Source: Saccharothrix sp. S26 (GTDB lineage Bacteria; Actinomycetota; Actinomycetes; Mycobacteriales; Pseudonocardiaceae). From it: a DNA stretch of 64,000 nt. The stretch covers positions 62,001 through 126,000 of the forward strand of contig NZ_JAJUWT010000006.1 of assembly GCF_021390395.1 (NCBI RefSeq). Direction: 5' to 3'. The position numbers and the translations under genes were made by a program. Positions 1 through 7,839 of this stretch are shown piece after piece (position 1 is the stretch's first letter; each line of letters opens with the position of its first letter). The notes beneath the pieces are model-generated. The model did no database searches. It was not told the origin of the DNA and saw only the letters and a list, made by a program, of their open reading frames with translations.

Positions 1-2
1 AC

Positions 3-854
3 ATCAAGGAGCGGATGCGGGCCCTCATCCGGATCCTGAACGCGCCAGCCACCTGGGCGGACCTCGACGCGGCCGAGAGCGGCAGCGAGAGCGGCAGCCA
101 GGACATCGGTGGGGCGGGGAGCCAGGGCGGCAGCGACGTGTCCATGGCCGACGTGCCGGCGGCCGCCACCACCTCGCCGCCGTCGCCGGCGGGCAGCGGG
201 ATGGAGCTCGACACGCCGCCCCGGGTGGCTTCACCGAACTCCGACCACGGATCGTCGCAGGCGGGCAGCACGACGTCGGAGCAGTTGCGCGGGGACCTGG
301 TCGCGGCCGTCACCAGGGTGTTGGACATGCTGTCGAACAACCCGTTCAACCTGTGGGCGGGCGACGCCCAAGCGAACCAGTCGATCAACCGGGTCCGGCA
401 GCAGGTGGCCGCCGAGATGAAGGCCAAGTCCGACGACCAGGAGCTGGTCGACGCGGTCCGCGCGCGCGCCAGGGAAAAAGCGGAGACGCCGAACCAGGAC
501 CAGCCCGTGTGGACGGAGGTGCGGGACACGCTGGAGGGCACCCCGGCGGACGAGGCTCGGACGATCCTCCAGTCCATGGTCGACACGTTCGACGTCGACA
601 TCCCGGTGGCCGGTGGCGGCAACGCCTCCACCACCTACCCGGCCTCCGACGACCAGATCGCCGCCGTCCGCAACACCCTGGCCACCGGTCTCGCCCAGGA
701 GCTGCTTGCGATGTCCGACAACGACCTGCCCGGTGACTTCGACAAGCTCATCGACACCATCGGCCGGTGGTTGCGGCGGTTCCTGCGCCCGGAGCACCTC
801 CGAACCACCGTCGAAGGCGGTCGTCGCACGGTTCGGCGTCGTCCGCAGAGCTGA
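3..854 (+). CDS. C-terminal part of an unidentified eCIS-linked protein (5' truncated)
   Basis: The reading frame is open from the left edge of the window, so the ATG at 15 is probably internal and about 283 residues of a longer protein are visible. Residues about 20-85 are Ser/Gly/Pro/Asp-rich and probably disordered. The rest is a helical, charged region with no motif I recognise, ending in a short Arg-rich tail. It lies just upstream of the sheath gene on the same strand, separated by about 245 bases, so it may belong to the injection-system locus (a cargo or accessory protein is possible). No function can be assigned from this fragment. Confidence 0.6.
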   Translation: MKERMRALIRILNAPATWADLDAAESGSESGSQDIGGAGSQGGSDVSMADVPAAATTSPPSPAGSGMELDTPPRVASPNSDHGSSQAGSTTSEQLRGDLVAAVTRVLDMLSNNPFNLWAGDAQANQSINRVRQQVAAEMKAKSDDQELVDAVRARAREKAETPNQDQPVWTEVRDTLEGTPADEARTILQSMVDTFDVDIPVAGGGNASTTYPASDDQIAAVRNTLATGLAQELLAMSDNDLPGDFDKLIDTIGRWLRRFLRPEHLRTTVEGGRRTVRRRPQS

Positions 855-1100
855 GCCCAGCGGCACGAACCGTTCCCGGCCATCGGCCACGGCGTCCGCG
901 CCCACCCCGCCCCGGCGCACCACCGCGCCGGGGCCGTTCGGCGTGCCCGGAGGCGCGTCCGCACCGCGGATGTCTTTTAGGGCAACGGCTCTGCCCCCGG
1001 TCGGGGTCCGCGAGCCCTGCCCGCGCGGGGCCGGGCGCAGCAGGCTGGGAGGTGCCAGAGCGACAGCAGCCGCCAGAGCGGGAAGAGACAGGGAGCGACC

Positions 1101-2624
1101 ATGCCGCAGTACCTCTCACCGGGCGTCTACGTGGAGGAGGTCCAGTCCGGGGCGCGGCCGATCGAGGGCGTCGGCACCGCGGTGGCCGCCTTCATCGGCT
1201 TCGCCGAGCGGGGACCCTTCCACCGGCCGACCCTCGTGGCGAACTGGAACCAGTACGTCCAGCTCTTCGGCGGTTTCACCGAGGACGCCTACCTGCCGCA
1301 CTCCGTCTACGGCTATTTCGCCAACGGCGGCGGCGCGGCGTACGTGGTGCGGGTCGGTGGCGAGGCGACCGACGCCGAGGCCGAAGCCACCGCGCCCGCG
1401 CCGGCCGAGCTGGGCGGCCTGCACGTGGCGGCCCTGCCCGGCGCGGGCCCGGACCTGTCGGTCGAGGTGGCCGACGCCGACGGCGAGAACCCGCCCGACG
1501 ACCGCTTCAAGTTGCTGGTCAAGCAGGGCGGCAAGGTCGTGGAGACCTACGACGTCTCCACGAAGAAGAACGTCAAGAACTACGTCGTGACGCAGGTGTC
1601 CGAGCGGTCCAAGCTCATCACGGTCACCGAGCGGTCCAACGGCGCGCTCGCCCGCCCGGACAAGCAGCAGGTGGCGCTGCCCGCCGCGCCCGCGCCGTCG
1701 AAGGCGCTGGCTCGGCTCGACGCCAAGGAGTACCTGGGCGACCCGGACGAGCGCACCGGCATGGGCGGCCTGGAGAGCGTGGACGAGGTCACGATGGTGG
1801 TCGCGCCCGACCTCATGAGCGCCTACCGGCGCGGCCTGATCGACCTGGAGGGCGTCAAGACCGTCCAGCTCGCGATGATCTCGCACTGCGAGCAGATGGG
1901 CGACCGGGTCGCGCTGCTCGACGCGCCGCCCGGGATGAACGCGCAGAAGATCCGCACCTGGCGGCTGGACGAGGCCAACTACGACTCGAAGTACGCGGTG
2001 CTGTACTACCCGTGGATCAAGGTCTTCGACCCGGCCAACGGGCGCAACACCCTCGTGCCGCCCGCCGGGCACATCGCGGGCGTGTGGAGCCGCAACGACA
2101 ACGAGCGCGGCGTGCACAAGGCGCCCGCCAACGAGGTCATCCGCGGCGCGGTGGACCTGGAGATCAACATCAGCAAGAGCGAGCAGGACCTGCTCAACCC
2201 GATCGGCGTGAACTGCGTGCGGTCGTTCCCCGGCCGCGGCATCCGGGTGTGGGGCGCGCGCACGCTGTCGTCCGACCCGGCGTGGCGCTACCTCAACGTG
2301 CGCCGGCTGTTCAACTTCCTGGAGGAGTCGATCCTGCTGGGCACGCAGTGGGTCGTCTTCGAGCCCAACGACGACCGGCTGTGGGCCAGCATCCGGCGCA
2401 ACATCACCGGGTTCCTCACCGAGCAGTGGCGGCGGGGCGCGTTGTTCGGCCGCACGCCGGCGGAGGCGTTCTACGTCAAGTGCGACCGGGAGAACAACCC
2501 GCGCGAGTCGATCGACCTCGGCCAGGTCGTGTGCGAGATCGGGGTGGCCCCGGTCAAGCCCGCCGAGTTCGTGGTCTTCCAGCTCTCCCAGTTCTCCGAC
2601 AGCACGAGCCTCGTCAGCGAATGA
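1101..2624 (+). CDS. Contractile tail sheath protein (eCIS)
   Basis: This 507-residue protein starts with the classic phage tail sheath signature MPQYLSPGVYVEEV, followed by GTAVAAFIGFAERGPF. The C-terminal domain has the family pattern (RGIRVWGARTLSSD near residue 380, then NVRRLFNFLEESI and the final VCEIGVAPVKPAEF segment). It is a homologue of the Afp2-4 sheath proteins and forms the contractile outer cylinder that drives the inner tube. The variable middle region (about residues 90-200) is the usual surface insertion. It opens the structural gene run and is followed 40 bases later by the tube gene. The start is supported by a purine-rich stretch (gggaagagacaggga) just upstream. Confidence 0.95.
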   Translation: MPQYLSPGVYVEEVQSGARPIEGVGTAVAAFIGFAERGPFHRPTLVANWNQYVQLFGGFTEDAYLPHSVYGYFANGGGAAYVVRVGGEATDAEAEATAPAPAELGGLHVAALPGAGPDLSVEVADADGENPPDDRFKLLVKQGGKVVETYDVSTKKNVKNYVVTQVSERSKLITVTERSNGALARPDKQQVALPAAPAPSKALARLDAKEYLGDPDERTGMGGLESVDEVTMVVAPDLMSAYRRGLIDLEGVKTVQLAMISHCEQMGDRVALLDAPPGMNAQKIRTWRLDEANYDSKYAVLYYPWIKVFDPANGRNTLVPPAGHIAGVWSRNDNERGVHKAPANEVIRGAVDLEINISKSEQDLLNPIGVNCVRSFPGRGIRVWGARTLSSDPAWRYLNVRRLFNFLEESILLGTQWVVFEPNDDRLWASIRRNITGFLTEQWRRGALFGRTPAEAFYVKCDRENNPRESIDLGQVVCEIGVAPVKPAEFVVFQLSQFSDSTSLVSE

Positions 2625-2664
2625 CCCGCCCGCGCGGGCGTGAACGAGAAAGGCGGCACCACCG

Positions 2665-3105
2665 ATGGCAGAGGGCGATGCTCTTTCCACCCACATCTTC
2701 GGCGTCCAGCTCGGCGGGTTCACCGTCGAGTCGCTCCAGGAGGTCAGCGGGCTGACCGTCGAGGAGGACGTCGTGGAGGTCTCGCAGGTGACGGAGACCG
2801 GCAAGCCGGTGCTGCGCAAGCAGCCGGGCGCGCAGAAGGGCGGTGAGGTGACGCTCACCCGGGGCCTGGACCAGAGCGTCACGTTCACCAACTGGCTCAA
2901 GGAAACGCTGGAGAAGGGCGCGGTCACCGCGGCCCGGCAGGACATCACCATCGAGGTCAAGGACACCGAGGGCAACACGGTCCGCCGCATGACGCTGTAC
3001 CGCGCGTGGGCCAGCAAGTGGGAGGGGCCCTCGTTCAAGGCGGGCGAGTCCAGCGCGGCCACCGAGAAGGTGACGCTCGTGTTCGAGGAGATCACGGTCG
3101 AATGA
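2665..3105 (+). CDS. Inner tube protein, T4 gp19-like (eCIS)
   Basis: This 146-residue protein belongs to the conserved tail-tube family (gp19/Afp1). The N-terminus FGVQLGGFTVESLQEVSGL and the central GGEVTLTRGLDQSVTF are typical, as is the closing beta strand EKVTLVFEEITVE. It should stack as rings to form the rigid inner tube inside the sheath. It sits directly after the sheath gene, the usual order, and its stop overlaps the next start (ATGA). An aaaggcggc ribosome site precedes the ATG. A second, diverged tube-like gene lies at 6618. Confidence 0.93.
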   Translation: MAEGDALSTHIFGVQLGGFTVESLQEVSGLTVEEDVVEVSQVTETGKPVLRKQPGAQKGGEVTLTRGLDQSVTFTNWLKETLEKGAVTAARQDITIEVKDTEGNTVRRMTLYRAWASKWEGPSFKAGESSAATEKVTLVFEEITVE

Positions 3106-3557
3106 GGCGGCGGACGATCGCGCTCGACCAGCTGGACGAGCTGGTCGAGCCCAAGGACGAGCCGGAGCGCGGCACGGCGCGCGGCGGGCTGCGCACCGAG
3201 TTCGACTTCGAGCTGCCGCGGGGCTACGTCGACCCCGACGGCGTGGTGCACCGGCACGGCCGGATGCGCTTGGCCACCGCGCGCGACGAGCTGCGGCCCC
3301 AGATCGACCTGCGGGTCAAGGAGAACCCCGGCTACCTCAGCGTGGTGCTGCTCAGCCAGGTCATCACCCGACTGGGCACGGTCCGCGAGGTCCACGCCGG
3401 GGTGGTCGAGCAGATGTACGCCACCGACATCGCGTTCCTCCAGGACTTCTACCGGCGGATCAACAGCGAGGGGCACACCCGGGCGGGCGTGACCTGCCCG
3501 TCGTGCGGCACCGCGTTCGAGGTCGACCTCGCGGGTGGTCGCCTGGGGGAATCGTGA
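3102..3557 (+). CDS. Small eCIS assembly protein with C-terminal CxxC
   Basis: This 151-residue protein starts at the ATG that overlaps the tube stop codon; an in-frame upstream ATG at 3006 would lie inside the tube gene and is rejected. The body contains FDFELPRGYVDPDGVVHRHG and a helical region resembling the small gpE/gp41-like tail assembly proteins found after tube genes. A CPSCG zinc-binding half-motif lies near the C-terminus (about residues 132-136). Such proteins are a standing part of actinobacterial eCIS operons, in this position. The exact role is unknown; an assembly or chaperone role for the tube is an inference. Confidence 0.8.
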   Translation: MRRRTIALDQLDELVEPKDEPERGTARGGLRTEFDFELPRGYVDPDGVVHRHGRMRLATARDELRPQIDLRVKENPGYLSVVLLSQVITRLGTVREVHAGVVEQMYATDIAFLQDFYRRINSEGHTRAGVTCPSCGTAFEVDLAGGRLGES

Positions 3558-3712
3558 CGTACGCGGCCGACCGGCTGCTCGAAGAGGTCGCGTACGTGGC
3601 CTACCACTTCCACTGGCCGCGCGAGGAGATCCTCGACCTGGCGCACCACGAGCGCCAGAGCTGGGTCCGCGAGATCGCGCGCATCAACACGAGGGTGAAC
3701 GAGGGGAGGTGA
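3554..3712 (+). CDS. DUF6760-type small eCIS protein
   Basis: This 52-residue protein starts at a GTG that overlaps the previous stop (GTGA). The sequence YAADRLLEEVAYVAYHFHW followed by PREEILDLAHHERQSWVREI is the signature I know for the DUF6760 family of very small helical proteins encoded between tube and baseplate genes in actinobacterial eCIS loci. The aromatic-rich YHFHWP segment is its most conserved part. It resembles the small tail proteins that follow the gpE-like assembly protein in phages (GpE+ type frames), so a role in tail-length or chaperone function is plausible but unproven. Confidence 0.85.
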   Translation: MTYAADRLLEEVAYVAYHFHWPREEILDLAHHERQSWVREIARINTRVNEGR

Positions 3713-3716
3713 CCCG

Positions 3717-6590
3717 ATGGGTTTCCGGGACTGGTTGCGGCGCGGGAAGCGTGTCGCGGAGGCGACTTCTGTGGCTGAGGGCGCGGATGGGGCGGGTGCC
3801 GCGAGGCCCGAGGCCGACCGGGTCGCCGCTCCTGCTCGTCCAGCCTGGGACGGGGGTTGGCGCGCCGTGCCGCCGTTGGCCGGGGTGGTCCGGCGCGGCG
3901 GTGTGGCGGTGGGGGATGGGCTGCGGTTCCGGGACGGGCTGACGTCCTGGCGTGACCACCGGGTCGGCGGGGAGCTGGGGCACTCGGTGAGTGCGAGCGC
4001 GCCGTCCGGGCTGGTGGGCGGGGTGATCGGGCCGGAGGTGTCGGAACGTTCGCGCTATTCGGGCGGCGGGCCGTTGCTGGTGGCGTGGCGGGAGGAGGGC
4101 GGGCCTGCGGTGCGTGGGGAGGTCGGTGGCGTGGGCGGGAAGGCCCCGACCACCGGAACGGCCGGCCGGTCGCGCGGGGCCCCTGGCGCAAGTGGGACAG
4201 ACGGGTCCGCCCACACCACCCAGACAACCCAGGCCGCGCGGACCACGCAGACCACGCAGACCGCGCAGACCGCGCAGGCTCTCGGGACCGTCCGGACCGC
4301 CCGGACCGCCGGCACTGCCGGGACAGTTCAGGTCTCCCGGTCTGCCCGGAACGCCCCGACCGCAGGGACCGGTCAGACCGCCGAGATTGCCGGAACTGCC
4401 GGGAGTGCCGGAACGGCCGGGACCGCCGAGGCCGGCGGGACCGGCCGAACCGCCGCAATCGCGGGGACGTCCGCCACCGCCGGGATCCTCGGGACTGCGG
4501 GGATGGCCGGGAACGCCGATATGGCCGGTGGCACTGGCGGGGCAGGTGCGGCCGATGGGGCGGGCGGGGCAGTCGGGATGGCTGGGCCGAAGGCTTCCAC
4601 CGCACCGCTCGTGGTTTCGCGCGCCACCTCGCCGACCAGCCGACCTCCCGCCTCGTCCACCTCGCCGACCAGCCGTGCTTCCGCCTCGCCGGCGTCGCCG
4701 ACCAACCAGTCTGCCGCCTCGCCTGCCCCGCGAACTGGTCGGGCTTCCGGATCGCCGGCCTCTCAGGTCAACCGGTCTGCCGCCTCGCCTGCCCCGCCGA
4801 CCAGCCAGCCGCCCGCCTCGCCCGCCTTGGTGACTGGCCGGTCTGCCGGCTCTGCCGCCGAGTCGCCGAGCGGTCGGCCTGGTGCCTCGTCCACGTCGGC
4901 GAGTGATGGGTCTGCCTCGGCGGCGGCGTCGGCGAGTGGGCCGGCCCCTGCGAGCGGGGGGTCTACTGATACCTCCTCCGCTTCGCCGGTCGGTCCGCCT
5001 TCAGCCTCGGCGAGTGGTCGGTCCGCCGCCTCGTCCGCCGCACCGCTGACCGGGCTGCCCCCTGTCTCGCTCGCTCCGCCGGCGACAGGCCCGACGTCCG
5101 CCGCCTTGCCGGTGATGCGCTCAACCACACCGCCCACCGGCTCGCCTGGGTCGGGGTCCGCCCTGCCGCCTGCCGACTCGCCCGTGGTGCGGGCCACCCC
5201 GCCACCCGCCGGCTCACCCACCGGCTCGCCGCCCGTGGTGCGATCCGCCGCGTCGCCCGAGGTGTCGGTTGCCAAGCCGGCTGCGGTGTCGCCTGTGGCA
5301 CCGGTCGTCCCGAAGTCCGCCCCATCGGCCGGCGCGGCGGCGGTTGCGCCGTCCGCTGCGGCCAACGGGCCGAAGTCGCCCAACACCAGTGCCGTCCAGT
5401 TGAGTCCGCTCCGACCCCCGTTGACGCTCGCCAAGCCGCCGATGTCACCGGCCCGCGCGCTCCCCGTGGTGGGTGCCGCGCAGCCGAAGGCCGCCAAGGC
5501 GGGCGGGCGACCCGCGTCGCGCTCGGCACCGGTGCTCGGCGAGCCGCTGACGGCCCTGCCCCCGACCGCCTCCACCGGCAGCCACGCCCCGGTGGTGCGG
5601 CGCAGCACGTCCCCGACGCCTCCGGTGGCCCGTCCGAAGCGGGGCACCGGGATCGGTGAGCCCATGTCGGACCTCCCGGCCACGGCGTCGCCGGTGAGGG
5701 CACGTCAACCGAAGGCACCTGACAGCAAGGCACCCGCCGGCGAGGCACCCGACGGCGATCCACCCGCGCCGCGGACGGCTCCGGCCGTGCGGACCACGCC
5801 ACCGGACCGGCCGGTGCAGCGCGCGACCGCCACGGCACCGGAAGCCGGTCCGCGACCGCAGCGGCTGCCGGTGGTGACGGTCACCCGGCTCCCGGCCGGG
5901 CAGACCACCGCCCAGCTCGCGACGACCCGAGCCGAACCCGAAACCCGCCTGCGGCCCCTGATCGCCGAACGCCCCCTCACCACCAACACCGGCACGGGCC
6001 TGCCGGAACCGTTGCCCCACAAGGCGACAAGGCCCGTCGTGAGGCCCCGGTGGCCGGGCACGCCCGCCGCGTCAACAGGCCCGCAGCAGGCCCCATCGTC
6101 AACCGGCAGCCCCAGCCGGCCGCCTGTGAGCGCGCCGACCACCCGGAGCGTGCACGTCCAGCGGCACACCGGTCACCAGCGCACCGCCACGGCGGTGGTG
6201 CGCCCGACCCCGCCCCAGCCGCTCGACCACGCCTCGAAGCTGCCGTCGATCGCCCACCCTCACCCCTCCGGCACGCCGACCACGCCCGACCGGGACAGGA
6301 CCGCGACCGCGCCGGCCGATGCCCCGCGCCCGACCGCCGGGAACGCCCCGGTGAAGTGGCCGTCCACCAAGACCGTCCAGCGGGCCTCCACGGCCACCAA
6401 GACCACCAAGACCACCCCCGCCCGCACCGACCCGCCGACCGCGGAACGCGGTGACGACGGCAAACCGCAGCTCCCGTTCGACCTCGACGACCTGGCCCGC
6501 AGGCTGCTCGACCCGGTCGGCCGGCTCCTGCGCGCCGAGCTGCGCGAGGGCCGCGAGCGCAACGGCCGACTGCACGACCGCCGCCGCTGA
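3717..6590 (+). CDS. Giant Ala/Pro/Ser/Thr-rich eCIS low-complexity protein
   Basis: This 957-residue protein has conserved ends and a disordered centre. The N-terminus (MGFRDWLRRGKRV, then about residues 45-110 with WRAVPPLAGVVRRGG and a GHSVSASAPSGLVGG motif) and the charged C-terminus (PFDLDDLARRLLDPVGRLLR) look like folded or binding segments. Residues about 150-290 are Thr/Ala/Gly repeats; about 300-480 are Ser/Pro/Ala repeats. A gggaggtga ribosome site lies just upstream of the ATG. I recall proteins of this design and position in other actinobacterial eCIS loci. No catalytic motif is visible. It could be a flexible linker, cargo-holding or assembly scaffold; that is inference. Confidence 0.8.
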   Translation: MGFRDWLRRGKRVAEATSVAEGADGAGAARPEADRVAAPARPAWDGGWRAVPPLAGVVRRGGVAVGDGLRFRDGLTSWRDHRVGGELGHSVSASAPSGLVGGVIGPEVSERSRYSGGGPLLVAWREEGGPAVRGEVGGVGGKAPTTGTAGRSRGAPGASGTDGSAHTTQTTQAARTTQTTQTAQTAQALGTVRTARTAGTAGTVQVSRSARNAPTAGTGQTAEIAGTAGSAGTAGTAEAGGTGRTAAIAGTSATAGILGTAGMAGNADMAGGTGGAGAADGAGGAVGMAGPKASTAPLVVSRATSPTSRPPASSTSPTSRASASPASPTNQSAASPAPRTGRASGSPASQVNRSAASPAPPTSQPPASPALVTGRSAGSAAESPSGRPGASSTSASDGSASAAASASGPAPASGGSTDTSSASPVGPPSASASGRSAASSAAPLTGLPPVSLAPPATGPTSAALPVMRSTTPPTGSPGSGSALPPADSPVVRATPPPAGSPTGSPPVVRSAASPEVSVAKPAAVSPVAPVVPKSAPSAGAAAVAPSAAANGPKSPNTSAVQLSPLRPPLTLAKPPMSPARALPVVGAAQPKAAKAGGRPASRSAPVLGEPLTALPPTASTGSHAPVVRRSTSPTPPVARPKRGTGIGEPMSDLPATASPVRARQPKAPDSKAPAGEAPDGDPPAPRTAPAVRTTPPDRPVQRATATAPEAGPRPQRLPVVTVTRLPAGQTTAQLATTRAEPETRLRPLIAERPLTTNTGTGLPEPLPHKATRPVVRPRWPGTPAASTGPQQAPSSTGSPSRPPVSAPTTRSVHVQRHTGHQRTATAVVRPTPPQPLDHASKLPSIAHPHPSGTPTTPDRDRTATAPADAPRPTAGNAPVKWPSTKTVQRASTATKTTKTTPARTDPPTAERGDDGKPQLPFDLDDLARRLLDPVGRLLRAELREGRERNGRLHDRRR
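4199..4870 (+). repeat. Low-complexity coding repeats inside the giant eCIS protein
   Basis: Two different repeat tracts lie side by side. Bases about 4199-4560 encode short Thr-Ala/Gly-Thr units (such as QTTQTAQTAQ and GTAGTA). Bases about 4600-4870 encode units of the SPTSQPxASPA kind, roughly 8-14 residues each. The tracts are degenerate, keep the reading frame, and probably expand and contract by slippage or recombination. Confidence 0.75.
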
Positions 6591-6617
6591 GCCGGCCGGC
6601 CCGACCAAGGAGCACCA

Positions 6618-7052
6618 GTGAGCGACGACGTGTTCGCCAGCAGCGTCTTCTTCCGGCTGACCATCGCCGACGACGACCTCGGCATGTTCCACACCTGCGA
6701 CGGCCTCGGCGCGCAGGTGGAGGTCGAGCAGTACGCCGAGGGCGGCAACAACAACTTCACCTGGAGCCTGCCCTCGCGCATCACTTGGTCCAACATCACC
6801 ATGACCCGTCCGGTGACCGCCGACTCGGCCAAGGTCCTGAAGTGGTTCAACGAGGTCCTCAAGGAGGCCGACCGCGAGGACGGCGAGATCGTCGCCCTGG
6901 CCCCGGACCTCACCCCGATCGTGAGCTGGCAGGTGATGGGCATCATCCCGGTCCGCTGGCAGGGCCCCAGCTTCGACCCGAACCAGTCCCAGGCCGCCGT
7001 GGAGACGCTGGAGTTCGCCCACGAGGGCCTCCACGCGTCCGGCGACGACTGA
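6618..7052 (+). CDS. Second tube-like tail protein, gp19 family (eCIS)
   Basis: This 144-residue protein is a second member of the T4 gp19 tube family, diverged from the protein at 2665. It shows the family pattern FFRLTIADDDLGMFHTCDGL near the start and WQGPSFDPNQ at about residue 112, which matches the WEGPSFKAGE of the first copy. It corresponds in position and type to Afp5, the tube initiator that adapts the tube to the baseplate. It starts at GTG 6618, with the aagga of ccaaggagcacc as ribosome site, and is followed 22 bases later by the LysM gene. Confidence 0.88.
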   Translation: MSDDVFASSVFFRLTIADDDLGMFHTCDGLGAQVEVEQYAEGGNNNFTWSLPSRITWSNITMTRPVTADSAKVLKWFNEVLKEADREDGEIVALAPDLTPIVSWQVMGIIPVRWQGPSFDPNQSQAAVETLEFAHEGLHASGDD

Positions 7053-7074
7053 GCGCGAGCGAGGAGGGCGGACC

Positions 7075-7839
7075 GTGGCATCGAAGTTCCAGGCCGGGGT
7101 CGCGAAGACGGGCAAGGCCGTCTCGGCGTACTTCGGCTCCGGGCTCGTCAAGGCGCAGTTGGTGATCATGGAACCGCCGGCGACGAGCGGGGCCAAACCG
7201 GGTGCGCGGCTGGCCACGGTCAAGTTCCAGTTCAACCCCAACCGGCTCTCGCTGAGCAAGAGCGTCGAGTGGCGGCGCAAGCCCGCGCGGATGGCCGACC
7301 AGGCTTCCCTGCCGGAGTTCGTCGGCAGCGGCCCGCGGTCGTTGAGCGTGGACGTGTTCCTGGACGCGACCTCGGAGCACGACAACTCGGTGGAGGAGGG
7401 GGTGGAGAAGCTGATGATCGCCTGCGTCCCGACGAAGGCCAGCCTGCGCAAGGAGAAGCCCGCCAGCCCGTGGGTGCGCTTCGAGTGGGGCACCGCCAAG
7501 TCGGTGTCCTTCGACGGCGTGCTGTCCAGCCTGTCGGTGGAGTACTCGCTGTTCGACGTCGACGGCAAGCCGCTGCGCGCCACCTGCTCGCTGTCCATCG
7601 AGGAGGCGGGCACGGGCACGCCCGGCCAGAACCCGACCTCCGGCTCGCGGGAGGCCCGGCGCACGCACCGCGTGGTCGCCGGGGACAGCCTGCCCCAGCT
7701 CGCGTGGCGCGAGTACGGCGACGCCACCGCGTGGCGGGTCATCGCCGAGGCCAACGACATCGACGACCCCATGGTCCTGGTGCCCGGCACGGAGCTGCTG
7801 GTGCCGGGCACCGCGGGTGGAACGGAGGAGGAGCGGTGA
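7075..7839 (+). CDS. LysM-domain baseplate protein (eCIS, Afp7-like)
   Basis: This 254-residue protein begins at GTG 7075 behind a gaggaggg ribosome site. The N-terminal part contains FQFNPNRLSLSKSVEWR, the usual start of the CIS tail-tube/baseplate adaptor, and the C-terminus is a LysM domain (THRVVAGDSLPQLAWREYGD to about residue 250, with the final LVPGTELLVPG). This design is that of T4 gp53/Afp7-like proteins, which join the tube initiator to the spike hub. The LysM domain here acts inside the particle rather than necessarily binding peptidoglycan. The stop overlaps the spike gene start (GTGA). Confidence 0.9.
   Translation: MASKFQAGVAKTGKAVSAYFGSGLVKAQLVIMEPPATSGAKPGARLATVKFQFNPNRLSLSKSVEWRRKPARMADQASLPEFVGSGPRSLSVDVFLDATSEHDNSVEEGVEKLMIACVPTKASLRKEKPASPWVRFEWGTAKSVSFDGVLSSLSVEYSLFDVDGKPLRATCSLSIEEAGTGTPGQNPTSGSREARRTHRVVAGDSLPQLAWREYGDATAWRVIAEANDIDDPMVLVPGTELLVPGTAGGTEEER

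Noticed and set aside
4199..4870. Repeats resembling a CRISPR array
   Set aside because: The units are degenerate, in frame with a coding sequence, have no constant spacer length and no adjacent cas genes.
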